A stretch of DNA of 64,000 nt from Alphaproteobacteria bacterium (GCA_020446675.1 JAGREE010000001.1:86199-150198); one strand, 5' to 3'; shown: positions 42,892 to 52,904, numbered from the stretch's first letter. The notes: generated by a model not told the origin, from the sequence alone. Made by a program: numbers and translations.

Positions 42892-43950
42892 ATGATGATG
42901 ACTGTTGCCCGTAAAATTTTCGCACTATGTTTTGTTTGTTTCTTTACATTAAATGTTTATGCGGCGGATTTTGATTATGACCATATGCCGCCACCGGCTC
43001 CTGAAAAATGGCGCCCTTATTATGGTGAATATACACTGGGTGATCAAAAACTTCTCTTCAGGGAAAATAATGGCCGTTTTGAGGTGCTCTATAATCCATC
43101 TGCTGATGGTAAAGATTTGGACAAAATTAAAATCAGACCTTTAAGTGAACTTGGTGATGGTAAATTTACCTATAGCTTCAACGGCGAATTTTCAAATTTC
43201 CTTTTCCGGCTTGATGATCAGGGAAAGCAACTTGGGGTTATGGTCAATGATGATTTCTATGAAAGACATAATATTGAACCGACAAACGGCAATACATTTA
43301 AAGTCACCCTTGATAAGCCGATTGAAGACTATATTAAAGATGCGCTGAGGGCCACACCCCCGGTTCAAAAGGGAAATTTCCGTAAACCCGATCTTGTTGA
43401 TGTGACAACGGTCCTTGAAAAAGTCAAACTGGATATCCGTTATGCGACAACCAATAATTTCCTGAATGCCCCGACTTATTCACTGGCAAAAAGCTTTATA
43501 CAAGGACCAGCCCTTGAAGCACTGAATAAAGCCAATAAACGGTTTCTCAAAATGGGCTATGGGCTTCTTATTCACGATAGCTATCGCCCATGGTATGTGA
43601 CAAAAGTTTTTTGGGATGCGACTGAAGGAAACGAACGTGACTTTGTTGCTAATCCTGAAAAAGGATCAAAGCATAATATGGGAAGCGCCGTTGATCTGAC
43701 CCTTTATGATTTAAAAACCGGAAAGCCAATTAAAATGGTCGGTACGTATGATGAAATGTCGGATCGTTCCTATCCGGAATATCCCGGCGGCACATCACTT
43801 GAACGATGGCACAGAGATCTGCTCCGGCATGTTATTGAAGCTGAGGGCTTCAAAGTTGTCAGCAATGAATGGTGGCATTTTGATCATAAGGATTGGCAGA
43901 AATATCCTATCTTAAACAAAACCTTCGAAGAGTTGCTGGCAGAAAAATAG
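42892..43950 (+). CDS. Exported VanX-like D-Ala-D-Ala dipeptidase (M15D) with extra N-terminal domain
   Basis: A 352-residue zinc peptidase. The start has three ATG codons in a row (42892, 42895, 42898); the CGAGG site fits the last best. A signal peptide (cut near VYAADF) is followed by a domain of about 120 residues that begins YYGEYTLGDQKLLFRENNGRFEVLY, then the M15D catalytic domain. Zinc ligands are His261 and Asp268 in SKHNMGSAVDLTLYD and His329 in EWWHFD, with Glu326 as catalytic base; Arg in HDSYRPW is also typical. VanX itself lacks the N-terminal domain and is cytoplasmic, so this form probably recycles D-Ala dipeptides or other peptides in the periplasm. No vanA or vanH is nearby. 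Confidence 0.88.
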   Translation: MMMTVARKIFALCFVCFFTLNVYAADFDYDHMPPPAPEKWRPYYGEYTLGDQKLLFRENNGRFEVLYNPSADGKDLDKIKIRPLSELGDGKFTYSFNGEFSNFLFRLDDQGKQLGVMVNDDFYERHNIEPTNGNTFKVTLDKPIEDYIKDALRATPPVQKGNFRKPDLVDVTTVLEKVKLDIRYATTNNFLNAPTYSLAKSFIQGPALEALNKANKRFLKMGYGLLIHDSYRPWYVTKVFWDATEGNERDFVANPEKGSKHNMGSAVDLTLYDLKTGKPIKMVGTYDEMSDRSYPEYPGGTSLERWHRDLLRHVIEAEGFKVVSNEWWHFDHKDWQKYPILNKTFEELLAEK

Positions 43951-43989
43951 TTTTCTTATATTAGCAAAATATTAATTAAATAAAGGCAT

Positions 43990-45318
43990 ATGTACCACAA
44001 CAATAATAATAACGGTAATGCGATGAAAGAGCCTATCCAGATCGATCCTGTTACAGGATTACCAGGCCGTACCTATCTATGGAGTATTTTGGGGGACACC
44101 CTAAACCTGGTTAGGCGCAATGCAACTTACGCGGCCGTTTTATTGGTCCAGGTTGATGAACTCACTTCCATCAGGGACGAACTCGGCATTGACGCTGGAG
44201 ATGCATTTTTAAAACTGACGTCTTCAAGAATAAAAAACAGCCTTTGGGATCTGGATAGCGCCGTACAATTTGATACTGATAAATTTGTCATTATCGCCAA
44301 CAGCATTCAAAATCCTGAAGACGTCCATATTGTCATGAATAAGGTTCATAACTATCTGAGCCTTGAATGCGATATTTCCGGTCAAACCATTTTGCCAACA
44401 GTCAATATCGGTATTGTCATGCTTCCCGGTGACGCCATGGAGATGGATGAAATCATATCAAATGCCAGCATCGCCTTAAAAATGGCCTATGCCCGTAATG
44501 ATCATCATTATTTTTATTATAATCAGGAACTGGGTGAGGAAATTGAATATCAGCAGTCTATTAAAAATTCAATTATTGAAACACTGGCCAATCAGCGGTT
44601 TCTGCTTATGCTTCAACCAAAAATCAATGTTAAGTCAGGGACCGTTTCCGGCGTAGAAGCGCTGGTCCGTATGCGTGATAATGACGGGAATATTGTCAGC
44701 CCCGCGGACTTCATACAGGTGGCAGAAAAAAGCAATATCATCGCCCAAATTGGCAACTGGGTTTTGGTCCGGGTGCGTGAAATAATAGAAGAATGGAAAA
44801 AAACAGGAATTGATATACCGATTTCGATTAACATTTCTGATATGGAATTTAAGGGCAGTGCCAAACTGCTTTCAGCACTTTATACGCTTTCTGAAGTGAA
44901 CCGGGAGAACCCGGGAAAAATCATTCTGGAAATCAATGAAACCAGTATCACAAATGATGTTGACCTGGCAGCCGCCCTCCTGGCGGAAATAAAATCATAT
45001 GGATTTGGGCTTTCTCTCGACGGGTTTGGTTCCGGGTTATCCAACCTGTCCATTTTGAAAGATATGAATATTGATGAAATTAAAATTGCCAGAGAATTTC
45101 TTGATGACGTTCCGGAGAATAGTAAAAATACATCACTCTTTGAAGCCATTATCCATTTGGGCCATAGCCTTGATTTTCGTGTTGTGGCGATGGGCGTAGA
45201 AACGAAAAGCCAGTATGATATTTTAAAAGCAGCTAACTGCGATGAATATCAGGGCTTCTTAATCAGCAAACCGATGGAAGAGGCGGATTTTATCTCCTGG
45301 TATAAAAATAATTCCTGA
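43990..45318 (+). CDS. GGDEF-EAL protein with degenerate active sites
   Basis: A 442-residue cytoplasmic protein without membrane helices. An N-terminal asparagine-rich leader precedes a GGDEF domain (about 15-180) in which the signature loop reads FDTDKF, so cyclase activity is not expected. The EAL domain (about 190-440) keeps Glu223 (EALVR), the Asn of NISD and the Glu of LEINE, but DDFG has become DGFG (344-347), the KxD motif is KIA (365-367) and EGVE is MGVE (401-404). These are positions linked to metal binding and catalysis in this family, so phosphodiesterase activity is doubtful. It may bind c-di-GMP or a protein partner. It ends directly against the convergent aminotransferase gene. 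Confidence 0.85.
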   Translation: MYHNNNNNGNAMKEPIQIDPVTGLPGRTYLWSILGDTLNLVRRNATYAAVLLVQVDELTSIRDELGIDAGDAFLKLTSSRIKNSLWDLDSAVQFDTDKFVIIANSIQNPEDVHIVMNKVHNYLSLECDISGQTILPTVNIGIVMLPGDAMEMDEIISNASIALKMAYARNDHHYFYYNQELGEEIEYQQSIKNSIIETLANQRFLLMLQPKINVKSGTVSGVEALVRMRDNDGNIVSPADFIQVAEKSNIIAQIGNWVLVRVREIIEEWKKTGIDIPISINISDMEFKGSAKLLSALYTLSEVNRENPGKIILEINETSITNDVDLAAALLAEIKSYGFGLSLDGFGSGLSNLSILKDMNIDEIKIAREFLDDVPENSKNTSLFEAIIHLGHSLDFRVVAMGVETKSQYDILKAANCDEYQGFLISKPMEEADFISWYKNNS

Positions 45319-46503
45319 TTAGTCTTTTAGTTTAGCCAAGGTTTTTACAAAATATTCCGCATCGGCCATATCATTATACACTGATAATGCAATGCGGAAA
45401 TGCCCTTTATAAAGACTTGCTTTTATGTCGGCCTCCAAAAAGAGGGGACCCAGCCTTTTTGCCGCATCCGCACATTCAAAAGTCAGGATCGGTGTAATCA
45501 TCCGCCGCGGGGTCAGACATTTATAGCCAAGTGCTTCAATTTCCATTCTTAAAAAACTTAACATCGGCTGACGATAGGCGACAATACGGTCCACACCAAC
45601 ATCGAGAAGATATCCCAGCGATTTATCAAGCTGGGCAATAACAATACGTGGCTCACTCCAGATTGAAAAATATCCTTCTGTATTTTCGGCCAGCTCATAT
45701 TCATAGATATTATCGTCGGTTGTTATCTCATCACCAGGGAAAACATGGGTAATCAGGTTTCTGACCTGACGTTTGCCGTAAACTGGTCTTTTTAAGGACC
45801 CCAGCTTATCGCGGCGGACATATAAAAATCCCGATCCCTGATCACCCATAAGCCATTTAAATGTTCCACAGGACATAAAATCAACCCCGCTTTTCTTTAC
45901 ATCGAACGGTGTTGCACCGATATGATGAATGGCGTCCGCATAAACAAGAGCGCCGCAGGAATGGGCAATATCGCATACCCGTTTTAAATCATGCTGATGG
46001 CCGTTAAATGTTGAAACGCTGGAAACCGCAACCAGTGAGGTTTGGTTATTAATGGCTTTTTCATATGCTTTATAATCAATATCCCCGTCGGTGTTTCTGA
46101 TCGTGATAACCTCCACACCCTGTTTTTTAAGCTCTCCATAAATCTGGTATGATCCAAAATAATGAAGGTCGTCTGTCACAACTCTGCCGCCCTTCGCCGC
46201 AAGATCAAGTGCCTGAATAATCAGGTTTTCGCCTGCCGTGGTGCTGCCGATAAGGGTCAGTTCATCCGGTTCTGCATTAACCAGCTTTGCAAATTTATCG
46301 ATAACATTTTTTCTTATGGCCGCCGGGTCATAATCCATATCCGTGTGAAACCCTTTATAACGGATATACTCTTCTGCCGCTGCGGCACTTGCCCGGCTCA
46401 CAGGATGCTGGACACCCGCATTAAAATATACGCCCCTGATCGGGAAAAAGGCGTTCTTATGTGGTAATGCTGATGCGGGATCAAACTCTGGCTTTTCGCT
46501 CAT
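45319..46503 (-). CDS. Class V aminotransferase-fold PLP enzyme
   Basis: A 394-residue PLP enzyme of the class V group (cysteine desulfurase, isopenicillin N epimerase and kynureninase relatives). Features are GSTTAGENLIIQAL (phosphate cup), VYADAIHHIGATPFDV with the Asp to the pyridine nitrogen, and CGTFKWLMGDQGSGFLYV with the Schiff-base Lys. There is no cysteine loop of a desulfurase. The reaction is not predictable; a link to the tryptophan dioxygenase 40 kb away is not supported by position. It stands alone, converging with the GGDEF-EAL gene with no gap. Confidence 0.83.
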   Translation of the reverse strand: MSEKPEFDPASALPHKNAFFPIRGVYFNAGVQHPVSRASAAAAEEYIRYKGFHTDMDYDPAAIRKNVIDKFAKLVNAEPDELTLIGSTTAGENLIIQALDLAAKGGRVVTDDLHYFGSYQIYGELKKQGVEVITIRNTDGDIDYKAYEKAINNQTSLVAVSSVSTFNGHQHDLKRVCDIAHSCGALVYADAIHHIGATPFDVKKSGVDFMSCGTFKWLMGDQGSGFLYVRRDKLGSLKRPVYGKRQVRNLITHVFPGDEITTDDNIYEYELAENTEGYFSIWSEPRIVIAQLDKSLGYLLDVGVDRIVAYRQPMLSFLRMEIEALGYKCLTPRRMITPILTFECADAAKRLGPLFLEADIKASLYKGHFRIALSVYNDMADAEYFVKTLAKLKD

Positions 46504-46536
46504 GTCATATGCTTTCGGATTATAAACTGGTTGCTC

Positions 46537-46564
46537 GTGTTTCTTTTACACCCAAAAGAAGCAC
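46537..46564 (-). terminator. Hairpin between the SBBP gene and the class V gene
   Basis: GTGTTTCTTTT (46537-46547) and AAAAGAAGCAC (46554-46564) form an 11-bp stem with one non-Watson-Crick position and a 6-base loop. It lies about 45 bases after the SBBP gene on the minus strand. There is no U-tract after it, so a terminator role is uncertain. Confidence 0.35.
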
Positions 46565-46597
46565 ATTACCAGAGTTGTAAATGATCCATCATATTCT

Positions 46598-46615
46598 ATT
46601 GTTTATCTAAACAAT
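46598..46615. repeat. Palindrome spanning the SBBP gene stop codon
   Basis: ATTGTTTA-TC-TAAACAAT, perfect 8-bp arms. The TAG stop of the minus-strand gene (46609-46607) is inside it. It may form a small 3' hairpin that protects the message end. Too AT-rich to be a strong terminator. Confidence 0.45.
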
Positions 46616-49600
46616 CAATGATGCCGTTTGCGGAAACAGAGTATTCATCCGATTTAACCCGTCCTGATAATTGGCAAGCTGCTTTTGTAGGTACGGGGGC
46701 ACCGGACCATCGGTTTTTTTCGTCGCATCCTTTTTGAGCTGCTCCGCAATCGGATCATAGGTAAGGGATCGGTAAGCCGACTTGACCACACCAATTGCAT
46801 ATTCAAGCTGCTGGGCCACATAACGGGCATCCCGCTTATCGGCAACGGTGAAACGGTCATCCAGCTTGAAAGCAAACACGCCCCCTATTTTTGCGGTGTC
46901 ATTTTCATCACCATTGGCATTCAGGTTGAATAGCTCTTCCGTTGAAAGCACAAGCGTTGGTTCAAGCCCCAGTTTTTTAAGCGCATCCTGTTCGCCACGG
47001 CCGGCAATAATTTCGACCTGTCCACCCGATTTTGTCGCTATTCTTAAGCTGTTTCCATAAGTGGCGAGGGGGGCAACTTCAAATTTTTCCTCTTCCGTAA
47101 TGCCGTTTCTTTCATTCTGAATTTTTTTAAGCTTTTCATCAATAACCGCTTTGGCATCAAATTCTTCCTGTTTCGTGACGCCATAATCTGTACTGCTGCC
47201 GGAACTGAATGATACGGATGCATTTAAATATCTGAAGGATGACTGATTTATTCTGTTGGCAAGGGTTCTGTAAGTATCACCCTGTTTAATTTCAATCTTT
47301 TTGGTGATCAGCCCATTAACCTTGATATAAAAATAGTCTCCGGCACGGGCCGTTGTCTGGGTTTCAATATTTCTTTTTTCGTCCTCGTCAAACTGTCCCA
47401 TGGGAAGACCAAGTTTGCTTAAAACCGACGAGCCTTGCGTGGCAAAGGCTATGCCGGTGGCGGCCCTATTTTCAGTTGAATAGCCGATCTGTTTGATCCA
47501 ATCGGTTGCGCCACTGGTCCCGTCAATTTTTGTTGCAAAACTGTCGGTTCCACCCTTAAGACCATTGCCATCAACATTTCCATTTGTTGTTCCGGCAATA
47601 TAAATCTTTCCATCATAAACAGAAAGTGAACCATTGCTGTCCGTGCCGCTGCTGCCGATAAATTTGGTCCAGTCGGCACTGGCACTGCCGCCGGCATCAT
47701 TAATGGCAAGAACAAAATTATCAAGCCCACCAAGGGGCGCATCAATTTCGGTGCCGCCACCGGAAAGGCTGTTACTGCTGCTGCCCGAAACATAAATACG
47801 GTTTCCATCAACAGCAATTTTTCCAACCTGACCGCCCGCACCCAGATCACCATAATCATGGGACCACAATGATGTGGAAAGATCGGTTTTATCCAGTTTC
47901 TGTAATATGAAGTGTCCATTTTCCTGGGTACCGACAATAATATTGCCATCAGCGGCAACGGCAATTGATTTACCGTAATCGGCGCTTGATGAGCCTATTT
48001 CCACATAATCGGTTTTTTCACCGTTCGAACTATCCAGTTTAAGAACATAGGCATTTTCGCTGCCAACAGGAATGGTTTTCGAAAGCTCATAAGCATTTTT
48101 ATTTCCCGTTACATAAACATTGCCATCGGCATCAGTGGTGATTGCCGCTGCACCATCAGTTCCGTATTTGTCATTCAAATACATCCACTGCTGGGTACCG
48201 ACGCTGTTATATTTAACGACAAAACTGTCCTTTCCGGAAAAAAGATTACTGCTTAAGGCGAGGGGGTCATTGCTTTTGCCTTTTTCCAGTTTATCGGCCT
48301 GTCCGGCAATGATCACATCATCATTGGCATCAACGGTGATGGCATAGCTGCTGCCCTGTCCCTGACTGCCGACAAGTCGGCTCCAGAGCAGTTTGCCGCT
48401 TGCATCATATTTATTCAGAAAGGCATCGCCATCTTCCGATGTATTCAGATGATTGGCAAAACGCCCATCGGTTGACCCAACCGTATAATAATTGCCAACA
48501 CTGTCAGTGGCAATTGCAGTGGTCAGGGTTTCAGATGCCCTGTCAAGCGGATCAGTTTTAGTGGTCAGGGATTTTTCCGGCAGAAGCAGGGCTTCACCAT
48601 CCGTGGCAAAAATTGATTTTTGATATTCCTGTGTTGCCTGTGGATCGGACAAGTTGGTCAGTTTGGTGACAAATGCCGTGGTCGGGACATTTGAATTTAT
48701 CTTCTTGGTGGTCAGATCAATCTGATTAACATTTCCGGTAATATAAAGCGCGGGTTCCGTATCGGGCGCGGAAAAGCTCAGTTCTTCACTGAAATCAGTT
48801 TTAATTCTGAGCGCAAATTTATTTTTCTCGACTTCCTCGGCAAAAACACGTGTATGATAAAGCGGGACTTCCTCCCCATCATCATTGGTGGTTTTTATGC
48901 TTTGAATTTTAGCGTTAATCTGCGCGGTAAGGGCTTCAAGTGTGCGGTCATCTTCGGCAGTTGGGATGGTGATATTAAAATCCTGATTTACGTCGGTCGT
49001 GACCCCGGCAACGGTTTTTTTGGTCGTGATGGTAAGGGTAAATGTTTCACCGCCGGAAAGTTTTGAAAGTGGATCATCAATCGCGCCTTCATGGATGATC
49101 GGACCGACAAAATCATATTCCTTTTTTCCAAGTCCCGCCTGTGCCGTGACACCATTTTTCTTTTCGCCGAAAAGGAGTTTCAGCTTATCAAAGTCTTCCG
49201 TACTGATAAAATCCTTAACCTGCGACAACCCAAGTCGAAACTGTTCTTCAAGGGCAGCCATTTTACTTTCAGAGGTTCTGCTATCCCCCGCATATTCAGC
49301 AATGGTTTTTAAGTCTTTAAGCGCGTTATAAAGGGTAAATAGTCCCTTGCTATCAACATCAAGGTTGGATTTGGACACCGAATTTGTCAGTTTATTGATA
49401 AATTCGTCTTTATTGGCGATTGCCGAATAATCCTTGGTCAGCAGCTTATAGAGCGCATTGGAAGAAAGATTTTCACCGGACCGCTCGCCTTCAATGGCCG
49501 TATCTTGATCCCAGGGTGTTATGGCATTGTTTGTTTTGCTTAGTGAGACGTTTGACTGAACCGGGGGTAATGTCAGCAATGAATTTGACTGTTGCCTTGC

Positions 49601-49666
49601 GCTATAATAAGCCCCAAGCAGATCGGCACCAAAACCAATAAGTTGAAATGAATTTTCATCTGACAT
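46607..49666 (-). CDS. Large SBBP beta-propeller repeat protein with hook-IN-like motifs
   Basis: A 1019-residue protein with no signal peptide and no membrane segment. Residues about 60-190 are helical; about 205-300 and 775-850 each hold a motif like the flagellar hook IN domain (TFTLTITT...ALTAQINAKI and YFYIKVNG...GDTYRTLANRIN). Between them, about 385-760, are seven or so SBBP repeats of 50-60 residues with the pattern G.G.DAFLNKYD..G...W.. and the TDADGNVYVTG type, which form a beta propeller. From memory, alphaproteobacterial proteins with this mix have been annotated as FlaEY-like; I cannot verify this. Lack of a signal peptide suggests either a cytoplasmic role or export by a flagellar or type I route. 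A good AAGGAAAA site precedes the ATG. Confidence 0.7.
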   Translation of the reverse strand: MSDENSFQLIGFGADLLGAYYSARQQSNSLLTLPPVQSNVSLSKTNNAITPWDQDTAIEGERSGENLSSNALYKLLTKDYSAIANKDEFINKLTNSVSKSNLDVDSKGLFTLYNALKDLKTIAEYAGDSRTSESKMAALEEQFRLGLSQVKDFISTEDFDKLKLLFGEKKNGVTAQAGLGKKEYDFVGPIIHEGAIDDPLSKLSGGETFTLTITTKKTVAGVTTDVNQDFNITIPTAEDDRTLEALTAQINAKIQSIKTTNDDGEEVPLYHTRVFAEEVEKNKFALRIKTDFSEELSFSAPDTEPALYITGNVNQIDLTTKKINSNVPTTAFVTKLTNLSDPQATQEYQKSIFATDGEALLLPEKSLTTKTDPLDRASETLTTAIATDSVGNYYTVGSTDGRFANHLNTSEDGDAFLNKYDASGKLLWSRLVGSQGQGSSYAITVDANDDVIIAGQADKLEKGKSNDPLALSSNLFSGKDSFVVKYNSVGTQQWMYLNDKYGTDGAAAITTDADGNVYVTGNKNAYELSKTIPVGSENAYVLKLDSSNGEKTDYVEIGSSSADYGKSIAVAADGNIIVGTQENGHFILQKLDKTDLSTSLWSHDYGDLGAGGQVGKIAVDGNRIYVSGSSSNSLSGGGTEIDAPLGGLDNFVLAINDAGGSASADWTKFIGSSGTDSNGSLSVYDGKIYIAGTTNGNVDGNGLKGGTDSFATKIDGTSGATDWIKQIGYSTENRAATGIAFATQGSSVLSKLGLPMGQFDEDEKRNIETQTTARAGDYFYIKVNGLITKKIEIKQGDTYRTLANRINQSSFRYLNASVSFSSGSSTDYGVTKQEEFDAKAVIDEKLKKIQNERNGITEEEKFEVAPLATYGNSLRIATKSGGQVEIIAGRGEQDALKKLGLEPTLVLSTEELFNLNANGDENDTAKIGGVFAFKLDDRFTVADKRDARYVAQQLEYAIGVVKSAYRSLTYDPIAEQLKKDATKKTDGPVPPYLQKQLANYQDGLNRMNTLFPQTASLIV

Positions 49667-49850
49667 GTTTTTTTCCTTTGTAACTCCTTATTATTTAAAG
49701 CAAATAACATGCCAGTTTGCGGGCATCATTGGATTGATGATTTTTTCTCATAAATCAACGGATTATGGGGGAAAAAAACTGTGGTAAAATGTGCCTTTTG
49801 TAAATTTACAGGGCAATAAATGCCTGCTATGGTGCGCGCATCTGAAATAA

Positions 49851-52800
49851 ATGCATACTGAAAGCACGTTAATGGAAGTTTTTGAAAGCACCCCACCATC
49901 ATATAGCCCCGATGAACTCGCGAAAATTGCGAATGATTATTTTGGTAAGACCGGGACCATTAAAACCCTGGTCAGTGAACGGGATCAAAACGCCCGCCTA
50001 ATCACCGGGAACGGTGACTATGTGCTTAAAATCGCCAACCGTGCCGAAGATCCTGAGGTCCTTGAATTTCAGAATGCGGTTCTAAATCATATCGCTGAAC
50101 TTGATCCGTCCCTTGCCGTTCCGGCGGTGATAAAGGGTGCGGCAGGACAGGAAATTTTCAAACATGGTGAGAATTACGTTCGACTAATAACTTTTCTAAA
50201 AGGCGACATTTTCGGGGATAGCAAGAAAAGCCTTAATCTTTATGGTGACCTGGGCCATTTCATGGGTCGTTTTTCAAAGGCTATGCAGGGGTTTGGTCAT
50301 GTCAAAGCCCATCAACCGGATTTTTTATGGAACCTTGATGCTGCACTTAACGTCAGGGATTATGCCGACGAAATTGAAGATGATGAAAACCGGAAACTGA
50401 TCCAGACATATTTTGACCGTTATCAAAATTTTGTGTTGCCGCGGCTTAAAAAAATGCGGTCTGCCGTTATTCATTCGGATGCCAATAATTATAACCTGGT
50501 GATCAGCGGTGATAAAATCAACGGGCTGATCGATTTTGGCGACATGTTGTTTGCCAAACAGGTCAATGAACTGGCCATTACCCTTGGTTATGCAATGATG
50601 GATGTGGATGATTTCTTCGCGGTCACCCGGGCATTGATTAGCGGTTATACTCAGGAATTCAGACTGACGGAAGACGAGCTGGAAGTGCTTTTTGATCTTG
50701 CCTCAATGCGGTTGGTGATGAGTGTCTGCATTTCCACACATCGGGCCAAGAAAGCCAGCAGCGATGAACATAGGGACTATCTTCTGGTGACACAAGCACC
50801 GGCTCTTCGCACATTAAAAAGGATTGATAAAATCGGGCTGCCATTTTTGTCTGCTTTTGCCCGAAAAGCTGGCGGTTACCGCGCCACCAGACAGTATGAT
50901 GTGCTTGTAAAGTCCCTAGAAAATGTGAACGGGCATAATATGTTCGACTTTGACCTTCAAAGTGAGCCCCGTGTGCTTTTTGATAACCGGTCTGGTGCGG
51001 AAGGCACCGAATTTATTCAAGACGGTCAAAAACATGCGGCGTGGGTTAAAGGCTTTCTCGACAGGAATGCTGCCCGATACGGCATTGGGAATTACGGCGA
51101 AAACCGGACATCATTCATTTTTGACAGTGGTTTTGATGGTGTGGGAAGCCCTGAGCCCCGCACAACCCATCTGGCCATTGATATCTGGCTGCGTGGCCCG
51201 GAAAAAATATATGCACCACTTGACGGTAAAGTCGCAAGCATAACCAGTAATGATCTTCCCTTTGATTATGGCACCGTGCTCATCCTTAGCCATAAAATCG
51301 ACGATGGACCGGAATTTTACACGCTTTATGGCCACCTGAACCGGCAAAGCACTGACCATTTAAAACCTGGCGATCAGGTCAAGGCAGGGGACTATATTGC
51401 CACATTAGGCGAAATTCATGAAAATGGCGGCTGGACCCCGCATCTGCATTTTCAACTGATTTCTGATTTGCTTGAAATTGAGGACGGGAATTATCCCGGT
51501 ATCTGCTCACCGGCCGTCTGGGACGTCTGGCAGGAAATTTGCCCGGACCCCAATTTGATCCTGGGTTTTATACCGGAAAGTTTTAAGAAACCTGATCAAA
51601 CTGTTAATGACATGATGGATGCCCGCCGCAAGGTGCTGGCCCCATCTTTAAGTGTTGCCTATAAAAAGCATCTGCATATTGTCCGCGGCAAGGGAGCCTA
51701 TCTTTTTGATGCATCAGGCCGGGCCTTTCTTGACTGCGTTAATAATATTACCCATGTCGGCCACTGTAATCCCCATGTGGTTAATGCCTTGTGCGAGCAG
51801 GCCGCAAAGCTCAACACCAATTCACGTTATCTATATGACGGGATCAATAAATTGGCGGCAAGGGTCACCAACACGATGCCGGACCCGCTTTCCGTGATGT
51901 TTTTTACCAATTCCGGTTCTGAAGCCAATGAACTGGCGCTTCGCTTAGCCCGCCATTACACAAACCGCAAGACAACCGTGGTTGTAGACTGGGGCTATCA
52001 TGGCAACACCAATGCCACTGTGGAAATCAGTCCCTATAAATTTAACCGCAAGGGTGGAACCGGTCGTCCGGATAATACCCGCATTGCCGAATTCCCGGAC
52101 CCTTATCAGGGGCGTTTCAATGATTATTCAGAAAAAAGCGGGCAAGGATATGCCGCTGATATTGATGTTCAGATTGCTGATCTGGTTCAAAAAACCGGGC
52201 AGGGACCAGCGGCATTTATCGCGGAAAGTATTGCCGGTGTTGGTGGCCAGGTGGTTTATCCTGATGGATATTTAAAAGCGGCCTACGAAAAAATCCGTGC
52301 CGCTGGCGGATTATGCATTGCTGATGAGGTCCAGACAGGCTTTGGCCGCATTGGGGAGCATATGTGGGCGTTTGAGCGTCAGGGTGTCGTTCCTGATATT
52401 GTCACATTCGGCAAACCATTTGGCAATGGCCATCCCATGGCCGGTGTTGTCACCACACGTGAAATTGCCGACAAATTTGCCAATGGTATGGAATATTTCA
52501 ACAGCTTTGGCGGTAATCCTGTTTCCTGCGCTATTGGTATGGCCGTACTTGATGTGGTTGAAGGGGAAGGGCTAATGGAAAAAGCCATTGAAACCGGAAA
52601 TCATATTATTGACGGTATGCGCGATATGATGGATCGTTTTCCGCTGATCGGCCATGTTCGGGGCTGCGGTATGTTTTTTGGTGCAGAACTGGTTAAGGAC
52701 AGGGATACAAAAGAACGCGCACCAGCAGAAGCGTCTGCCATCGTTCAGTTTCTTCGTGAAGATGGCGTTCTGTTTTCAACCGACGGCCCATATGATAATG

Positions 52801-52904
52801 TGCTGAAAGGAAAACCACCGATGGTTTTCGGCATGCGGGAAGCGGACATTTTCCTTTCCAAACTGGAAAAAGCCTTTATCCGCTTAAAAAATGAAGGAAT
52901 TTAA
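49851..52904 (+). CDS. Three-domain fusion: APH-type kinase, M23 peptidase-like, class III aminotransferase-fold phospholyase
   Basis: A 1017-residue fusion. Residues about 20-340 are an APH/hydroxylysine-kinase-like phosphotransferase ([10 protein letters not shown] with catalytic Asp210, then LIDFGDM). About 430-560 is an M23/LytM-like domain with His440, Asp444 (HLAID) and His531, His533 (HLH), so its zinc ligands are kept. About 595-1015 is a class III aminotransferase with Lys855 in [10 protein letters not shown]. Human homologues of the outer domains phosphorylate hydroxylysine and then remove phosphate and ammonia (HYKK and PHYKPL), and ETNPPL does this for phosphoethanolamine. A kinase-phospholyase on an amino alcohol is the natural inference. 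No signal peptide is present, so the M23 part is probably cytoplasmic, which is odd. Ends in a four-base overlap with the convergent FMN reductase gene. Confidence 0.88.
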   Translation: MHTESTLMEVFESTPPSYSPDELAKIANDYFGKTGTIKTLVSERDQNARLITGNGDYVLKIANRAEDPEVLEFQNAVLNHIAELDPSLAVPAVIKGAAGQEIFKHGENYVRLITFLKGDIFGDSKKSLNLYGDLGHFMGRFSKAMQGFGHVKAHQPDFLWNLDAALNVRDYADEIEDDENRKLIQTYFDRYQNFVLPRLKKMRSAVIHSDANNYNLVISGDKINGLIDFGDMLFAKQVNELAITLGYAMMDVDDFFAVTRALISGYTQEFRLTEDELEVLFDLASMRLVMSVCISTHRAKKASSDEHRDYLLVTQAPALRTLKRIDKIGLPFLSAFARKAGGYRATRQYDVLVKSLENVNGHNMFDFDLQSEPRVLFDNRSGAEGTEFIQDGQKHAAWVKGFLDRNAARYGIGNYGENRTSFIFDSGFDGVGSPEPRTTHLAIDIWLRGPEKIYAPLDGKVASITSNDLPFDYGTVLILSHKIDDGPEFYTLYGHLNRQSTDHLKPGDQVKAGDYIATLGEIHENGGWTPHLHFQLISDLLEIEDGNYPGICSPAVWDVWQEICPDPNLILGFIPESFKKPDQTVNDMMDARRKVLAPSLSVAYKKHLHIVRGKGAYLFDASGRAFLDCVNNITHVGHCNPHVVNALCEQAAKLNTNSRYLYDGINKLAARVTNTMPDPLSVMFFTNSGSEANELALRLARHYTNRKTTVVVDWGYHGNTNATVEISPYKFNRKGGTGRPDNTRIAEFPDPYQGRFNDYSEKSGQGYAADIDVQIADLVQKTGQGPAAFIAESIAGVGGQVVYPDGYLKAAYEKIRAAGGLCIADEVQTGFGRIGEHMWAFERQGVVPDIVTFGKPFGNGHPMAGVVTTREIADKFANGMEYFNSFGGNPVSCAIGMAVLDVVEGEGLMEKAIETGNHIIDGMRDMMDRFPLIGHVRGCGMFFGAELVKDRDTKERAPAEASAIVQFLREDGVLFSTDGPYDNVLKGKPPMVFGMREADIFLSKLEKAFIRLKNEGI

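Noticed and set aside
42891..43950. A vancomycin-resistance cluster around the VanX-like gene
   Set aside because: No vanH or vanA ligase, no VanRS pair, and the enzyme is exported with an extra domain; D-Ala-D-Ala-type peptidases of this form are common outside resistance clusters.
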